NCBI GenBank assembly: GCA_947455145.1
Contig: CANGME010000007.1
Coordinates: forward strand, 62,001 to 126,000
Direction of reading: 5' to 3'
From: Comamonadaceae bacterium
Lineage (GTDB): Bacteria; Pseudomonadota; Gammaproteobacteria; Burkholderiales; Burkholderiaceae_C
Length of the DNA stretch: 64,000 nucleotides
The position numbers and the translations under genes were made by a program. The notes beneath the pieces were generated by a model. It was not told the origin of the DNA. It saw nothing but the letters and a program-made list of their open reading frames with translations, and ran no database searches. Below are positions 47,112 to 56,338 of this stretch, one piece after another. Numbering within the stretch: position 1 is the stretch's first letter; every line of letters starts with the position of its first letter.

Positions 47112-47888
47112 TCAATTGGCTGGGCGAAAGCCGTCACCCTCGACGATCACTTTGGTTCCAACCGAGGCAGGCGTTGCCTGCTCAAAGCTGCGCATACTGC
47201 CGTCGTCCATGCGTACCTCGACTTGGTACACGGTTTCTTTCTTCATTTTTTTCTCGACCGCGTTACCCGCGAAGCCTCCACCAATGGCGCCCAGAATCGT
47301 GGCTATGGCCTTGCCGTCTCCACCGCCCACCTGGTTGCCTAGCACGCCACCCAGGACACCACCGGCTATCGCACCCGTACCGCTACCGGCACCGTCACGT
47401 TGGATGGGCGTGACGCTGGTGACTGTGCCGCAGCTCAGGCACAACGATTTGGGGGCGGGTGGCGGTGGAACAGGGCTCTGAGTTGAGTGAGCCACCGGTG
47501 CGCCAGCAGCGACTGGCGCAGGAGCGTGAACCTGCGGCGGACTGGAGGAGGATTTGCTGGCCACCGTAGCGGGCTTCACCACTGCCGCAACCTTCTTCTC
47601 TGTGACGGGAGTGCCGTCTTTTTTCTCGGTCAACACAGGGCTTGGGGCGCTGACTGCGGCCACGGGAGCGGGTTGGACTTGTGGCGCGCTGGCCGACGCG
47701 GCTGGTGGAACCACCAGAGCGGGTGCAGTGCCAGTACTCATCTCCACCGGTCGCGTTGGGCCGCGCATTAGGTAGCCCCCCATGGCCACCACCGTTGCGC
47801 CCAGCACGGCCACGACGGCCCAAAGCGCTTTGTTGCCGCTTGCGGCGGCGGGAGGGGTGAGAGGAGAAGTGTCAAGTGAACGGCTCAT
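47112..47888 (-). CDS. Glycine-zipper 2TM-domain protein with membrane anchor
   Basis: A 258-residue protein with an N-terminal membrane span (ALWAVVAVLGATVVAMGGYLM, about 20-41), a Pro/Ala/Val/Lys-rich linker (about 45-165) and a C-terminal glycine zipper (AIAGGVLGGVLGNQVGGGDG, then ATILGAIGGGFAGNAVE) followed by a small beta domain. This resembles SlyB-type envelope proteins but with an uncleaved anchor instead of a lipobox. The start at 47888 has an AAAGGAAA site. The linker is long enough to cross much of the periplasm. Confidence 0.82.
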   Translation of the reverse strand: MSRSLDTSPLTPPAAASGNKALWAVVAVLGATVVAMGGYLMRGPTRPVEMSTGTAPALVVPPAASASAPQVQPAPVAAVSAPSPVLTEKKDGTPVTEKKVAAVVKPATVASKSSSSPPQVHAPAPVAAGAPVAHSTQSPVPPPPAPKSLCLSCGTVTSVTPIQRDGAGSGTGAIAGGVLGGVLGNQVGGGDGKAIATILGAIGGGFAGNAVEKKMKKETVYQVEVRMDDGSMRSFEQATPASVGTKVIVEGDGFRPAN

Positions 47889-48029
47889 TTTTGTTTCCTT
47901 TCGGGTGTCTGCGAACCAACGCCACAGAAGTCCCAGACTCAACAACGCGCGGCTACTCTAAAAGTAAACAAGCCCCACGTCTATTGCAAGCCGTACAGGT
48001 AACATTTCGTAAGGCATCCGTGATGAACT

Positions 48030-50864
48030 TCACAAATTGGGGGCCAACAAGCGTTGCAACAGCGCCTCGCTCAAGCCGCGACGCTGTGCATGGTCTTTGA
48101 GCTGGTCTTCGCCAATCTTGCCCACGTTGAAGTAGGTGCTTTGCGGGTGCGCGAGGTAAAAGCCACTGACGCTGGCCGCAGGTGTCATGGCCAAGCTCTC
48201 GGTCAAGCCCATGCCGATGTCCTCACATTGCAGCAGCTCAAACATTTCTTTTTTGACGCTGTGGTCCGGGCAGGCGGGGTAGCCCGGTGCGGGGCGAATG
48301 CCCTGGTACTTTTCGGCAATCATGTCCTCGTTGCTCAGCGCTTCATCGGCGGCATAGCCCCACAGGTCGGTGCGCACGCGGTGGTGCAGGCACTCGGCAA
48401 AGGCTTCGGCCAGCCGGTCGGCCAGGGCCTTGAGCATGATGGCGGAGTAGTCATCGTGGTTGGCCATGAACTGCTGCTCTTTTTTCTCGGTGCCTAGGCC
48501 AGCCGTCACAGCGAACACGCCCACATAGTCATTGACCACACCTTTGGGAGCGACGAAATCGGACAAGCAACGGCTGGGCCGCATCACACCGTCAACCACC
48601 TGCTTCTCGGTCTGCTGACGCATGCCGCTCCAGGTGAGCGCCACAGTGCTTCGGCTCTCGTCGGTGTAGAGCTCGATGTCATCGTCGTTCACGCTATTAG
48701 CCGGGTACAGACCGATCACCGCGTTAGCCGTGAGCCAGCGGCCTTCGATCAGGCGCTTGAGCATGGCCTGGCCATCAGCCAACACACGCACCGCCTCAAT
48801 CCCCACCACCTCGTCTTTCAAAATGGCGGGGTAGGGGCCCGCCAAGTCCCAGGTCTGGAAGAACGGGCCCCAGTCGATGAATTTGGCCAGTTCGGCCAGG
48901 TCGAAGTTTTTGAAGATTCGACGGCCGATGAACTTGGGAACCGGGGGCTTGTAGCCCTGCCACGCCATTGCCCCATCCGTTCGGGCTGAGCTTGTCGAAG
49001 CCGTGGACCCTTCGACAAGCTCAGGGTGAACGGGTGTAGGTAGCCACTTGTTAGCCCGTGCTTTGGCCAGTGGCCACAGCGGCGTTTGCTTTTTATTGGC
49101 GTGCTGCTGGCGCACGCGTTCGTAGTCGGCATTCAGCTCGGCGATGTAGCTGGGGGCTTTGTCCCCCAGCAGCGAAGAGGCCACGCTCACGCTGCGCGAG
49201 GCGTCGGGTACGTACACCACCGGGCCTTCGTAATGCGGCGCAATCTTGACGGCGGTGTGCACCCGGCTGGTGGTGGCCCCGCCGATGAGCAGGGGAATTT
49301 TGCGCAGGCGAAAATGATCGTCTTTTTGCATCTCACCCGCCACGTACTGCATCTCTTCCAGGCTCGGGGTGATCAGGCCCGACAGGCCTACGATGTCAAC
49401 GCCCTCGACCTTGGCCCGCGCCAAAATCTCATGACAAGGCACCATCACGCCCAGGTTGATGACCTCAAAATTGTTGCACTGGAGCACCACGGTCACGATG
49501 TTTTTGCCAATGTCATGCACATCGCCCTTGACGGTGGCGATGATGATCTTGCCCTTGGTGCGCACGTCGCGCCCGGCGGCTTCATCCAAGCGCTTTTCTT
49601 CTTCGATGTAGGGGATCAGGTGCGCCACGGCCTGCTTCATCACCCGCGCACTTTTAACCACCTGCGGCAAAAACATCTTGCCCTGACCAAACAGGTCGCC
49701 CACGATGTTCATGCCGTCCATCAGCGGGCCTTCGATCACGTGCAGGGGGCGTCCGCCCTTGGCCAAAATCTCCTGGTACACCTCTTCGGTGTCCACGGTG
49801 ATGAAGTCGGTGATGCCGTGCACCAGCGCGTGACTCAGGCGCTGCGCCACCGTCACCGGGTGATCCGGCGTGCCGCGCCAGTCCAGACGGCGGCTCTCGT
49901 CCTTGGCCGCGCCTTTGGCGTTCTCGGCAATCTCAACCAAGCGCTCGCCCGCATCGGGGCGGCGGTTCAGCACCACGTCTTCCACCCGCTCGCGCAGCGT
50001 GGGCTCCAGATCGTCATAAACCCCGACCATGCCCGCGTTGACGATGCCCATGTCCATGCCCGCTTGAATCGCGTGGTACAGAAACACAGTGTGGATGGCC
50101 TCGCGCACCGGGTCGTTGCCCCGAAAGCTGAAGGACACGTTGGACACGCCACCCGAGACCTTGGCCCCTGGCAAGTTCGCCTTGATCCAGCGCGTGGCTT
50201 CGATGAAATCGACCGCGTAGTTGTTGTGCTCTTCAATGCCGGTGGCGATAGCAAAGATGTTGGGGTCGAAGATGATGTCCTCAGGCGGAAAGTCCACCTC
50301 GTCCACCAGAACACGGTAGGCGCGTTCGCAAATCTCGGTCTTGCGCGCGTAGGTGTCGGCCTGGCCTTTTTCATCAAAGGCCATCACCACCGCCGCCGCG
50401 CCATAACGGCGCAGCAATTTGGCCTGGTGCTTGAAAGCCTCCACGCCTTCTTTCATGCTGATGGAGTTGACGATGCCCTTGCCCTGGATGCAGCGCAGGC
50501 CCGCCTCGATCACACTCCACTTGGAGCTGTCGATCATGATGGGCACGCGCGCGATGTCGGGCTCGGACGCAATCAGGTTCAAAAACCGCACCATCGCGGC
50601 CTGGCTGTCCAGCATGGCCTCGTCCATGTTGATATCGATGATCTGCGCGCCGTTTTCCACCTGCTGGCGCGCCACAGCCAAGGCCTGCTCGAACTCGCCG
50701 TTCAGGATCATGCGAGCAAAGGCTTTGGAGCCTGTGACATTGGTGCGCTCGCCGATGTTGACGAACAAACTGTCTTCGGCAATGGCCACTGGCTCCAGGC
50801 CGGACAACAACATTGGGGGGGGCGCCGTGTTGGCGCGAGAAATTTCAGAATCGATTGGGGACAT
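48030..50864 (-). CDS. metH: Cobalamin-dependent methionine synthase, pterin/B12/activation part
   Basis: A 944-residue protein with the last three modules of MetH. Pterin-binding is at about residues 20-290 ([16 protein letters not shown]), then the B12 cap and Rossmann domain with the cobalt-ligand motif DVHDIGKN at about 446-453, then the AdoMet activation domain (about 630-944, YIDW-like [15 protein letters not shown]). The homocysteine-binding module is on a separate gene at 51725. Residues about 611-629 are a palindromic element translated in frame, exactly in the hinge between B12 and activation domains. An SAH riboswitch precedes the ATG. Confidence 0.95.
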   Translation of the reverse strand: MSPIDSEISRANTAPPPMLLSGLEPVAIAEDSLFVNIGERTNVTGSKAFARMILNGEFEQALAVARQQVENGAQIIDINMDEAMLDSQAAMVRFLNLIASEPDIARVPIMIDSSKWSVIEAGLRCIQGKGIVNSISMKEGVEAFKHQAKLLRRYGAAAVVMAFDEKGQADTYARKTEICERAYRVLVDEVDFPPEDIIFDPNIFAIATGIEEHNNYAVDFIEATRWIKANLPGAKVSGGVSNVSFSFRGNDPVREAIHTVFLYHAIQAGMDMGIVNAGMVGVYDDLEPTLRERVEDVVLNRRPDAGERLVEIAENAKGAAKDESRRLDWRGTPDHPVTVAQRLSHALVHGITDFITVDTEEVYQEILAKGGRPLHVIEGPLMDGMNIVGDLFGQGKMFLPQVVKSARVMKQAVAHLIPYIEEEKRLDEAAGRDVRTKGKIIIATVKGDVHDIGKNIVTVVLQCNNFEVINLGVMVPCHEILARAKVEGVDIVGLSGLITPSLEEMQYVAGEMQKDDHFRLRKIPLLIGGATTSRVHTAVKIAPHYEGPVVYVPDASRSVSVASSLLGDKAPSYIAELNADYERVRQQHANKKQTPLWPLAKARANKWLPTPVHPELVEGSTASTSSARTDGAMAWQGYKPPVPKFIGRRIFKNFDLAELAKFIDWGPFFQTWDLAGPYPAILKDEVVGIEAVRVLADGQAMLKRLIEGRWLTANAVIGLYPANSVNDDDIELYTDESRSTVALTWSGMRQQTEKQVVDGVMRPSRCLSDFVAPKGVVNDYVGVFAVTAGLGTEKKEQQFMANHDDYSAIMLKALADRLAEAFAECLHHRVRTDLWGYAADEALSNEDMIAEKYQGIRPAPGYPACPDHSVKKEMFELLQCEDIGMGLTESLAMTPAASVSGFYLAHPQSTYFNVGKIGEDQLKDHAQRRGLSEALLQRLLAPNL
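48977..49033. repeat. Palindromic element inside metH
   Basis: A 57-base imperfect palindrome from CCGTTCGGGCTGAGCTTGTC to the matching right arm ending GGTGAACGG, the same family as the copies at 20895, 24208 and 34800. Its length is a multiple of three and it encodes [20 protein letters not shown] in MetH, in the hinge before the activation domain. Confidence 0.85.
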
Positions 50865-50867
50865 GGC

Positions 50868-50966
50868 CTCACCTGTCAAAGCAAAAAGCAGGTGAGCGTC
50901 GTTGGAGCATCCAAGCCTGACGGGTTTCCCAATTGTTGGGTCGGACCACGCTGCAACGCTCCTTGG
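50868..50966 (-). promoter_or_regulatory. SAH riboswitch with Shine-Dalgarno-masking platform
   Basis: The minus strand holds the conserved S-adenosylhomocysteine aptamer: CCAAGGAGCGTTGCAGCG at its 5' side, a CAGGCTTGGATGCTCC core and CAACGACGCTCACC at its 3' side. GAGCG (50961-50957) pairs with CGCTC (50898-50894) in P1. CTCACCTG (50896-50889) can instead pair perfectly with CAGGTGAG (50875-50868), which contains the metH ribosome binding site three bases before the ATG. Ligand binding should release that site, so SAH would switch metH on, as known for the class. Confidence 0.9.
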
Positions 50967-50973
50967 ATTTCCT

Positions 50974-51005
50974 GATTTTAATGGAAAACTCACATCACAC
51001 AGCAA
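50974..51005 (-). promoter_or_regulatory. Possible sigma-70 promoter of metH
   Basis: TTGCTG (51005-51000) and TAAAAT (50980-50975), separated by 19 bases, would start transcription near the 5' end of the riboswitch. The spacing is two bases longer than ideal, so this is tentative. Confidence 0.3.
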
Positions 51006-51168
51006 GTCTAAATTGGGTCGGCAGCGGCCACGCGTGGGTTAATTAACAGTGACAAACGTAACAAAAAAGTTACCTTCAGGCAGTCTTATTCATCACATCT
51101 AAAGGATGACTTCTGCGTTACGATGGCCTTCTCTATTCAAGATCAACTCCCTTCGTGGGATTAGCCCC

Positions 51169-51708
51169 ATGGACACTATTGCCTCAACTGATGTCGGCTC
51201 TGAGCAAGCCGCTCGCTTACTGATTGTTCCATCCGCATTGATGCAACTCACGCTTGACGAAGCGCGAGTGGTGGTGAGCTACATGTCACCTCGCCTTTAC
51301 AAAACGGGCACGACATTCATTAAAGAGGGGGACACAGGTGACGGTGGCTTCATGGTGTTGGTCGTTAAAGGCGAGGTCGTGGTGGAAAGTGTCACCGTGA
51401 GCCGCACAGAGCCACTCACAATCAAGATACTGGGGCCAGGCAGTCTGATCGGCGAAGTTGGTCTGGTGGACAAAGAGCCTCGCTCCGCATCCTGCACAGC
51501 AAGCACCAACTTGTATTGCGCCATTTTGGACCGCCCAGATCTAGAAAAACTATTGCTTGAGAAGCCCCAAGTTGGAATTAAATTGTTGATGGCCATCTCC
51601 GCCTTGTTGGCCCAACGCTTGCGCGACAACGCCCGAAAGTTAAGGCTCTACGCCAACCTAGCCACGGTGATGCAAAAAGAAATCGATAGTTTTACTAAAG
51701 AGCAATAG
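51169..51708 (+). CDS. Cyclic-nucleotide-binding-domain protein
   Basis: A 179-residue protein with one cNMP-binding fold of the CRP type (about residues 35-150). It has the FIKEGDTGDGGFMVLVVKGEV beta-roll start and GPGSLIGEVGLVDKEPRSAS, the phosphate-binding-cassette position. The usual Arg-Thr/Ser-Ala ending appears as P-R-S-A-S, so nucleotide binding is possible. It has no DNA-binding domain; a helical tail follows. The start at 51169 has a GTGGGA site; an earlier ATG at 51106 has poor spacing. It lies between the two halves of metH, on the opposite strand. Confidence 0.85.
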   Translation: MDTIASTDVGSEQAARLLIVPSALMQLTLDEARVVVSYMSPRLYKTGTTFIKEGDTGDGGFMVLVVKGEVVVESVTVSRTEPLTIKILGPGSLIGEVGLVDKEPRSASCTASTNLYCAILDRPDLEKLLLEKPQVGIKLLMAISALLAQRLRDNARKLRLYANLATVMQKEIDSFTKEQ

Positions 51709-51724
51709 CAATAAGCGCCAATCT

Positions 51725-52771
51725 TTAGGCTGCCTCTCGATAAAACAGCCCGCGTGACAATGCGCGCGCTGCCAGTGGCTTCACGGCTTCGCCAATCGCG
51801 TGGATGTGCTCCGGCGTGGTGCCGCAGCAGCCGCCCACAATGTTGACCAGCCCTTCAGCGGCGAACTCGCGCAGCAGGCGCGAGGTGACCTCGGGCGTCT
51901 CATCAAAACCGGTCTCACTCATGGGGTTGGGCAGGCCCGCATTGGGGTAACAGCTGATGAAGGTGTCGCCCGCCACCCGCGCCAGTTCCTGGATGTAGGG
52001 GCGCATCAGCGCGGCTCCCAACGCACAGTTCAAGCCCACGGCCAGCGGCTGCGCGTGGCGCACGCTGTGCCAAAAGGCGGTGACGGTCTGGCCCGAGAGG
52101 ATGCGGCCTGACGCGTCAGTCACCGTGCCGCTGATGATGAGCGGCAGGCGCTGGCCCGAGGCTTCAAAAAATTCATCAATCGCAAACAGCGCCGCCTTGG
52201 CGTTGAGAGTGTCAAAAATCGTCTCCACCAGCAGCACGTCCGCGCCGCCTTCCACCAGCGCCTCGACCTGCTCCAGGTAGGCCGCACGCAGGGCTTCAAA
52301 CGTGACGTTGCGCGCGCCGGGGTCATTCACGTCGGGGCTGATGCTGGCCGTCTTGGGCGTGGGGCCGAGCGCGCCCACCACGTAGCGCGGGTGATCGGGG
52401 GTGGAGAACTTGTCGCAGGCGGCGCGGGCGATGCGGGCCGAGGCCAGGTTCATCTCACGCGCTAGGTGTGCCATGTCGTAGTCGGCCTGGGCGATGGTGG
52501 TGGCACCGAAGGTGTTGGTCTCGATCAGGTCAGCCCCGGCGGCCAGATAGCCTTCGTGGATGTCTTGAATCAAGTCGGGGCGGGTGAGCGACAGCAGCTC
52601 GTTATTGCCTTTGACGTCTTTGGGGAAGTCTTTGAATCGCTCGCCCCTGAATTGGGCCTCGCTGAGTTTGAAGCACTGGATCATGGTGCCCATGGCCCCA
52701 TCGAGGATAAGAATGCGGCGGGCCAGCAAAGCGGGCAAGTCTTTGGCGCGGGTGTAGTGAATGGCTTTCAT
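51725..52771 (-). CDS. metH: Homocysteine S-methyltransferase module of split methionine synthase
   Basis: A 348-residue TIM-barrel that binds and activates homocysteine through zinc. The start is [12 protein letters not shown]; the zinc cysteines lie in GLNCALGA and the pair in [12 protein letters not shown]. In enteric bacteria this is the N-terminal quarter of a single MetH. Here it is its own gene, with the rest of the enzyme at 48030-50864. The ATG at 52771 is chosen because the open frame upstream runs through the opposite-strand exporter gene. No SAH riboswitch is visible before this part. Confidence 0.93.
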   Translation of the reverse strand: MKAIHYTRAKDLPALLARRILILDGAMGTMIQCFKLSEAQFRGERFKDFPKDVKGNNELLSLTRPDLIQDIHEGYLAAGADLIETNTFGATTIAQADYDMAHLAREMNLASARIARAACDKFSTPDHPRYVVGALGPTPKTASISPDVNDPGARNVTFEALRAAYLEQVEALVEGGADVLLVETIFDTLNAKAALFAIDEFFEASGQRLPLIISGTVTDASGRILSGQTVTAFWHSVRHAQPLAVGLNCALGAALMRPYIQELARVAGDTFISCYPNAGLPNPMSETGFDETPEVTSRLLREFAAEGLVNIVGGCCGTTPEHIHAIGEAVKPLAARALSRGLFYREAA

Positions 52772-52840
52772 GATGGCTGCATTGTAGAAAGCATTCGCGG
52801 GGTTCATACTTGGAAGCTCTTCCACCGTGGATTGTTTGTC

Positions 52841-53839
52841 ATGCTTTTTAAGCGTCTTTCTAGACCCGTTTGGACAGCCGCCATACTGTTTCTGGCCGCC
52901 TGCAGCCCCGCCACAGAACCGGGCTGGTCGGGCTATGTGGAGGGCGAAACCATCTATGTCGCACCGGCACTGGGCGGCACCCTGGTGTCGCTGAAAGTTC
53001 GGGCGGGCGATGAGGCCCGCAAGGACATGCCCCTCTTCGATCTGGAGAGCGACAGCGAACAGGCAGCCCGGCTCGAGGCGAGCGCCCGTCTCACCCATGC
53101 ACAAGCGGTGGTCGCCAACAGCGCCAAGGGCAAGCGGCAAGACGAGATTGCCGTCATCGAAGCCCAGCTTGCTCAGGCACAGGCCCAAGTCAAACTCGCT
53201 GCGGCAGAGTTGGCGCGAGACGAGCCACTACGCCAGCAAGGTTTTGTCTCGGCCGCCCGGCTGGAGGATGTGCGTACCCTGCTGGCCCAAAGCCTAGCGA
53301 AGGTCGCCGAGCTCTCAGCCCAGCTGCGTGTGGCACGCCTGCCCGCGCGCACCGATGAGCGCGCTGCCGCCGTCGCCGATGCGCAAGCGGCCCGCCAAGC
53401 CCTGGCGCAGTCCGCCTGGCGCGAGTCACAAAAGTCACGCACAGCACCAGCCAGCGGGCGCATCACCGACGTTTTTTTTCGTGTGGGAGAGTGGGTGCAG
53501 GCCGGTCAACCAGTGCTGGCACTGCTGCCTCCGGGCCAGGTCAAGGTGCGGTTTTTTGTGCCCGAGAGCGTTGTAGGCGGTCTGCGTACAGGTGCATCGG
53601 TGCTGATCCACTGTGACGGCTGCCCCGCGCCCGTGCCTGCCAAGATCTCCTTCATCGCCGAGCGCGCCGAGTACACGCCGCCGGTGATTTACTCCAACGT
53701 CCAGCGCGCCAAGCTGGTGTTCATGGTGGAGGCCCGCCCGGACCCCGCCGATGGTGCCCGCCTGCACCCTGGACAACCGGTGGAAGTGCGGCCAAGTGCC
53801 GCTGTCGCCCCGCCCTCATCGCCCAAGAAGCCCACATGA
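52841..53839 (+). CDS. HlyD-family membrane fusion lipoprotein (YbhG-like)
   Basis: A 332-residue periplasmic adaptor of an ABC exporter. The signal peptide ends L-A-A-C at about residue 20, so it is a lipoprotein. A biotinyl-lipoyl half ([21 protein letters not shown]) is split by a long helical hairpin (about 60-190, rich in Ala, Gln, Glu), followed by the second lipoyl half ([20 protein letters not shown]) and a beta-barrel. It overlaps the ATPase gene by four bases (ATGA). Confidence 0.92.
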   Translation: MLFKRLSRPVWTAAILFLAACSPATEPGWSGYVEGETIYVAPALGGTLVSLKVRAGDEARKDMPLFDLESDSEQAARLEASARLTHAQAVVANSAKGKRQDEIAVIEAQLAQAQAQVKLAAAELARDEPLRQQGFVSAARLEDVRTLLAQSLAKVAELSAQLRVARLPARTDERAAAVADAQAARQALAQSAWRESQKSRTAPASGRITDVFFRVGEWVQAGQPVLALLPPGQVKVRFFVPESVVGGLRTGASVLIHCDGCPAPVPAKISFIAERAEYTPPVIYSNVQRAKLVFMVEARPDPADGARLHPGQPVEVRPSAAVAPPSSPKKPT

Positions 53840-54768
53840 CACCAGCGATCCAGGTGCAGGGTCTGACCAAACGCTATGGCAGTCGTGCCGTGGTGGATGA
53901 CGTCACTATCGCACTGGCTCCCGGGCGTATTTGCGGCTTTCTGGGCCCTAACGGCAGCGGCAAGACCACCACCATCCGCATGCTGTGCGGCCTGCTGACG
54001 CCGGACGCCGGTTCGGGCACCTGCCTGGGGTTGGACATCGTCACGCAGGCCCGACAAATCAAACGGCAGGTGGGCTACATGACGCAGCGCTTTGGGCTCT
54101 ATGAGGATTTGAGTATCCGGGAAAATCTCGATTTCATTGCCCGTCTGTTCGGCCTGCCCCAACGACGAGAGGCGGTGGACGAGGCCTTGGGGCGCTTGGG
54201 CCTGAGCGCCAACCAGCACCAGCTCGCAGGCACTCTGTCTGGCGGCTGGAAGCAGCGCCTGGCGCTGGCCGCCTGCCTGTTGCACGCCCCCAAGCTACTG
54301 CTGCTGGATGAGCCCACCGCCGGGGTGGATCCCAAAGCCCGGCGCGACTTCTGGGATGAAATCCACCGCCTAGCTGCGCAGGGCATGACCGTACTGGTGT
54401 CCACCCACTACATGGACGAGGCCGAGCGCTGCCACGAGCTGATGTACATCGCCAACGGGCGGGTGCTCACTCGCGGCACACAGCAGCAGATCATTGACGA
54501 AGCCGCGCTGTCGGTCTGGTCGCTGGTCGGGCCAGATCTGGACGCGCTGGTTGAGCCGCTTAAAGCGCTACCCGGCGTGCTCAGCGTGGCCGCGTTTGGC
54601 AACACCCTGCATGTGGCGGGCGACGACCCGCAGCGTCTGCAAGACGCGCTGAGCCCCTGGCGCATGCGACCCGAACTGCGATGGCAGCCCGCCAGCGCCA
54701 ATTTGGAAGACGTCTTCATCAGCCTGATCAGCAAGAGCGATGTGCACGACGCACAGGTGAGCACATGA
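53836..54768 (+). CDS. ABC transporter ATP-binding protein
   Basis: A 310-residue ATPase with one nucleotide-binding domain. The Walker A is GPNGSGKTTT (about 36-45), the signature is LSGGWKQRLALAACLL, Walker B is LLLLDEPTAGVDP and the switch His lies in VSTHYMDEAERC. It is closest in arrangement to the YbhF/drug-export type but has only one ATPase domain rather than the two of E. coli YbhF, so it must act as a dimer. It overlaps both neighbours by four bases. Confidence 0.95.
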   Translation: MTPAIQVQGLTKRYGSRAVVDDVTIALAPGRICGFLGPNGSGKTTTIRMLCGLLTPDAGSGTCLGLDIVTQARQIKRQVGYMTQRFGLYEDLSIRENLDFIARLFGLPQRREAVDEALGRLGLSANQHQLAGTLSGGWKQRLALAACLLHAPKLLLLDEPTAGVDPKARRDFWDEIHRLAAQGMTVLVSTHYMDEAERCHELMYIANGRVLTRGTQQQIIDEAALSVWSLVGPDLDALVEPLKALPGVLSVAAFGNTLHVAGDDPQRLQDALSPWRMRPELRWQPASANLEDVFISLISKSDVHDAQVST

Positions 54769-55901
54769 GCGATTCATTTTCATTCGCCCGAACGCTGGCC
54801 ATTGTGATCAAGGAATTCCAGCAAATGCTGCGCGACCGCCTGACCTTTGCCATGGCCATCGGCGTGCCGATCATGCAACTCGTGCTGTTTGGCTACGCCA
54901 TCAACACCGACCCCAAAGGCCTGCCCACCGCGCTGGTGGCCTATGACAACGGCCCGCTTTCGCGCAGCCTGGTGGCCGCCATACAGAACACGGGCTACTT
55001 TCGCATCACGGCCCAGCCCGCCAGCGAAGCCGAAGCTGAACGCCTGCTGGAACTGGGTGAGGTGCAGTTTGTCATCGCCATCCCGCCTGACTTTTCCCGC
55101 CGCGTCGTCCGCGGCGAAAACCCCGCCGTGCTGGTGGCGGTGGACGCCACCGACCCCTCGGCGGCCAGCAACGCCATCGCCGCGCTGGGGCCGCTCAGCA
55201 CCCAGGCCTTGGCACACGACCTCACCGGGCCGCTGGCCAGCCTGCGGCCACGCGAGGCCCCGTTCGAACTTCGCATTCACCGCCGCTACAACCCCGAAGG
55301 CCTGACGCGCTACAACATCGTGCCGGGCTTGATCGGCACCATCCTGACCATGACCATGGTGATGCTCACCTCACTGGCCATGACGCGTGAACGCGAACGC
55401 GGCACGCTGGAAAACCTGCTGGCCACGCCGGTGCGCCCGTTCGAGGTGATGGTTGGCAAAATCGCGCCCTACGTGATCATTGGCTATGTGCAGCTCGCGG
55501 TCATCCTGTTGGCGGCAGCCCTGCTGTTTGAGGTGCCCATGGTGGGCAGTCTGACCTTGCTGATGGGGGTGATCGGCCTGTTCATGTTGGCCAATCTGGG
55601 CGTGGGATTCACCTTCTCCACGCTGGCCCGCAACCAGTTGCAGGCCATGCAAATGACCTTCTTTTTCTTTCTACCGTCTATGCTGCTGTCGGGGTTCATG
55701 TTCCCGTTCCGGGGCATGCCGATGTGGGCGCAGTGGTTGGGGGAAGCATTGCCACTCACCCACTTTTTACGCGCCGTGCGCGCCATCATGCTCAAGGGCG
55801 CGGGCCTGGGCGAGATTGCCAGCAACCTGTGGCCCATGGCCCTGTTTCTTCTGCTGGCGGGGGCACTGGCGCTTAAGCGCTATCGACAAACGCTGGATTG
55901 A
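54765..55901 (+). CDS. ABC-2 type transporter permease (YbhS/YhhJ-like)
   Basis: A 378-residue inner-membrane permease. One N-terminal span (LTFAMAIGVPIMQLVLFGYA) precedes a large periplasmic domain (about 45-170) and five C-terminal spans. The motif RERERGTLENLLATPVRPFEVMVGK is typical of the family. Only one permease gene is present, whereas E. coli has YbhS plus YbhR, so a homodimeric channel is likely. The ATG at 54765 overlaps the ATPase stop. Confidence 0.93.
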   Translation: MSDSFSFARTLAIVIKEFQQMLRDRLTFAMAIGVPIMQLVLFGYAINTDPKGLPTALVAYDNGPLSRSLVAAIQNTGYFRITAQPASEAEAERLLELGEVQFVIAIPPDFSRRVVRGENPAVLVAVDATDPSAASNAIAALGPLSTQALAHDLTGPLASLRPREAPFELRIHRRYNPEGLTRYNIVPGLIGTILTMTMVMLTSLAMTRERERGTLENLLATPVRPFEVMVGKIAPYVIIGYVQLAVILLAAALLFEVPMVGSLTLLMGVIGLFMLANLGVGFTFSTLARNQLQAMQMTFFFFLPSMLLSGFMFPFRGMPMWAQWLGEALPLTHFLRAVRAIMLKGAGLGEIASNLWPMALFLLLAGALALKRYRQTLD

Positions 55902-55942
55902 GCAGGAAAAGGGGCGATTTCAAAACCCGGACAATACGGGGT

Positions 55943-56338
55943 ATGAAACACCTTCTTCCCAAAGAAACATGGGCCCTGATTCAAAAGCGACCCGAGGCGC
56001 TGTTTGTTGATGTGCGCATGGAGATCGAGTCGCTGTATGTAGGACGCCCGCCTGGCGTGCACATGATTGCCTGGTACGAATACCCGGAACTGATACCCGA
56101 ACCTGCACGCTTTGTGGCCGAAGTGGAGCGCGAGGCGAATGGCAACAAAGATCGCCCGGTCATCCTGCTGTGCCGCAGCGGCAAGCGTACCGTGGACGCC
56201 GCGCACGCGCTGGAGGCCGCAGGTTTTACCGATGTCATCAACGTGCTGCACGGTTTTGAGGGCGAGATGGACGAGCATTTTCATCGCTCCACCGTGAACG
56301 GTTGGCGTTTTGATGGCCTGCCGTGGGAACAGATGTAG
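55943..56338 (+). CDS. Rhodanese-like sulfurtransferase
   Basis: A 131-residue single-domain rhodanese. The active-site loop C-R-S-G-K-R-T (Cys about 75) is intact, so it can probably carry a persulfide. The [21 protein letters not shown] segment and the final GWRFDGLPW follow the family. The start at 55943 is an ATG 41 bases after the permease stop. Its end overlaps the recQ start by 16 bases. Confidence 0.9.
   Translation: MKHLLPKETWALIQKRPEALFVDVRMEIESLYVGRPPGVHMIAWYEYPELIPEPARFVAEVEREANGNKDRPVILLCRSGKRTVDAAHALEAAGFTDVINVLHGFEGEMDEHFHRSTVNGWRFDGLPWEQM

Noticed and set aside
49086-50975. Long open frame (629 codons) antisense to metH
   Set aside because: It lies wholly opposite a conserved enzyme, is His/Val/Ala-rich without any domain pattern, and arises from high-GC codon bias.
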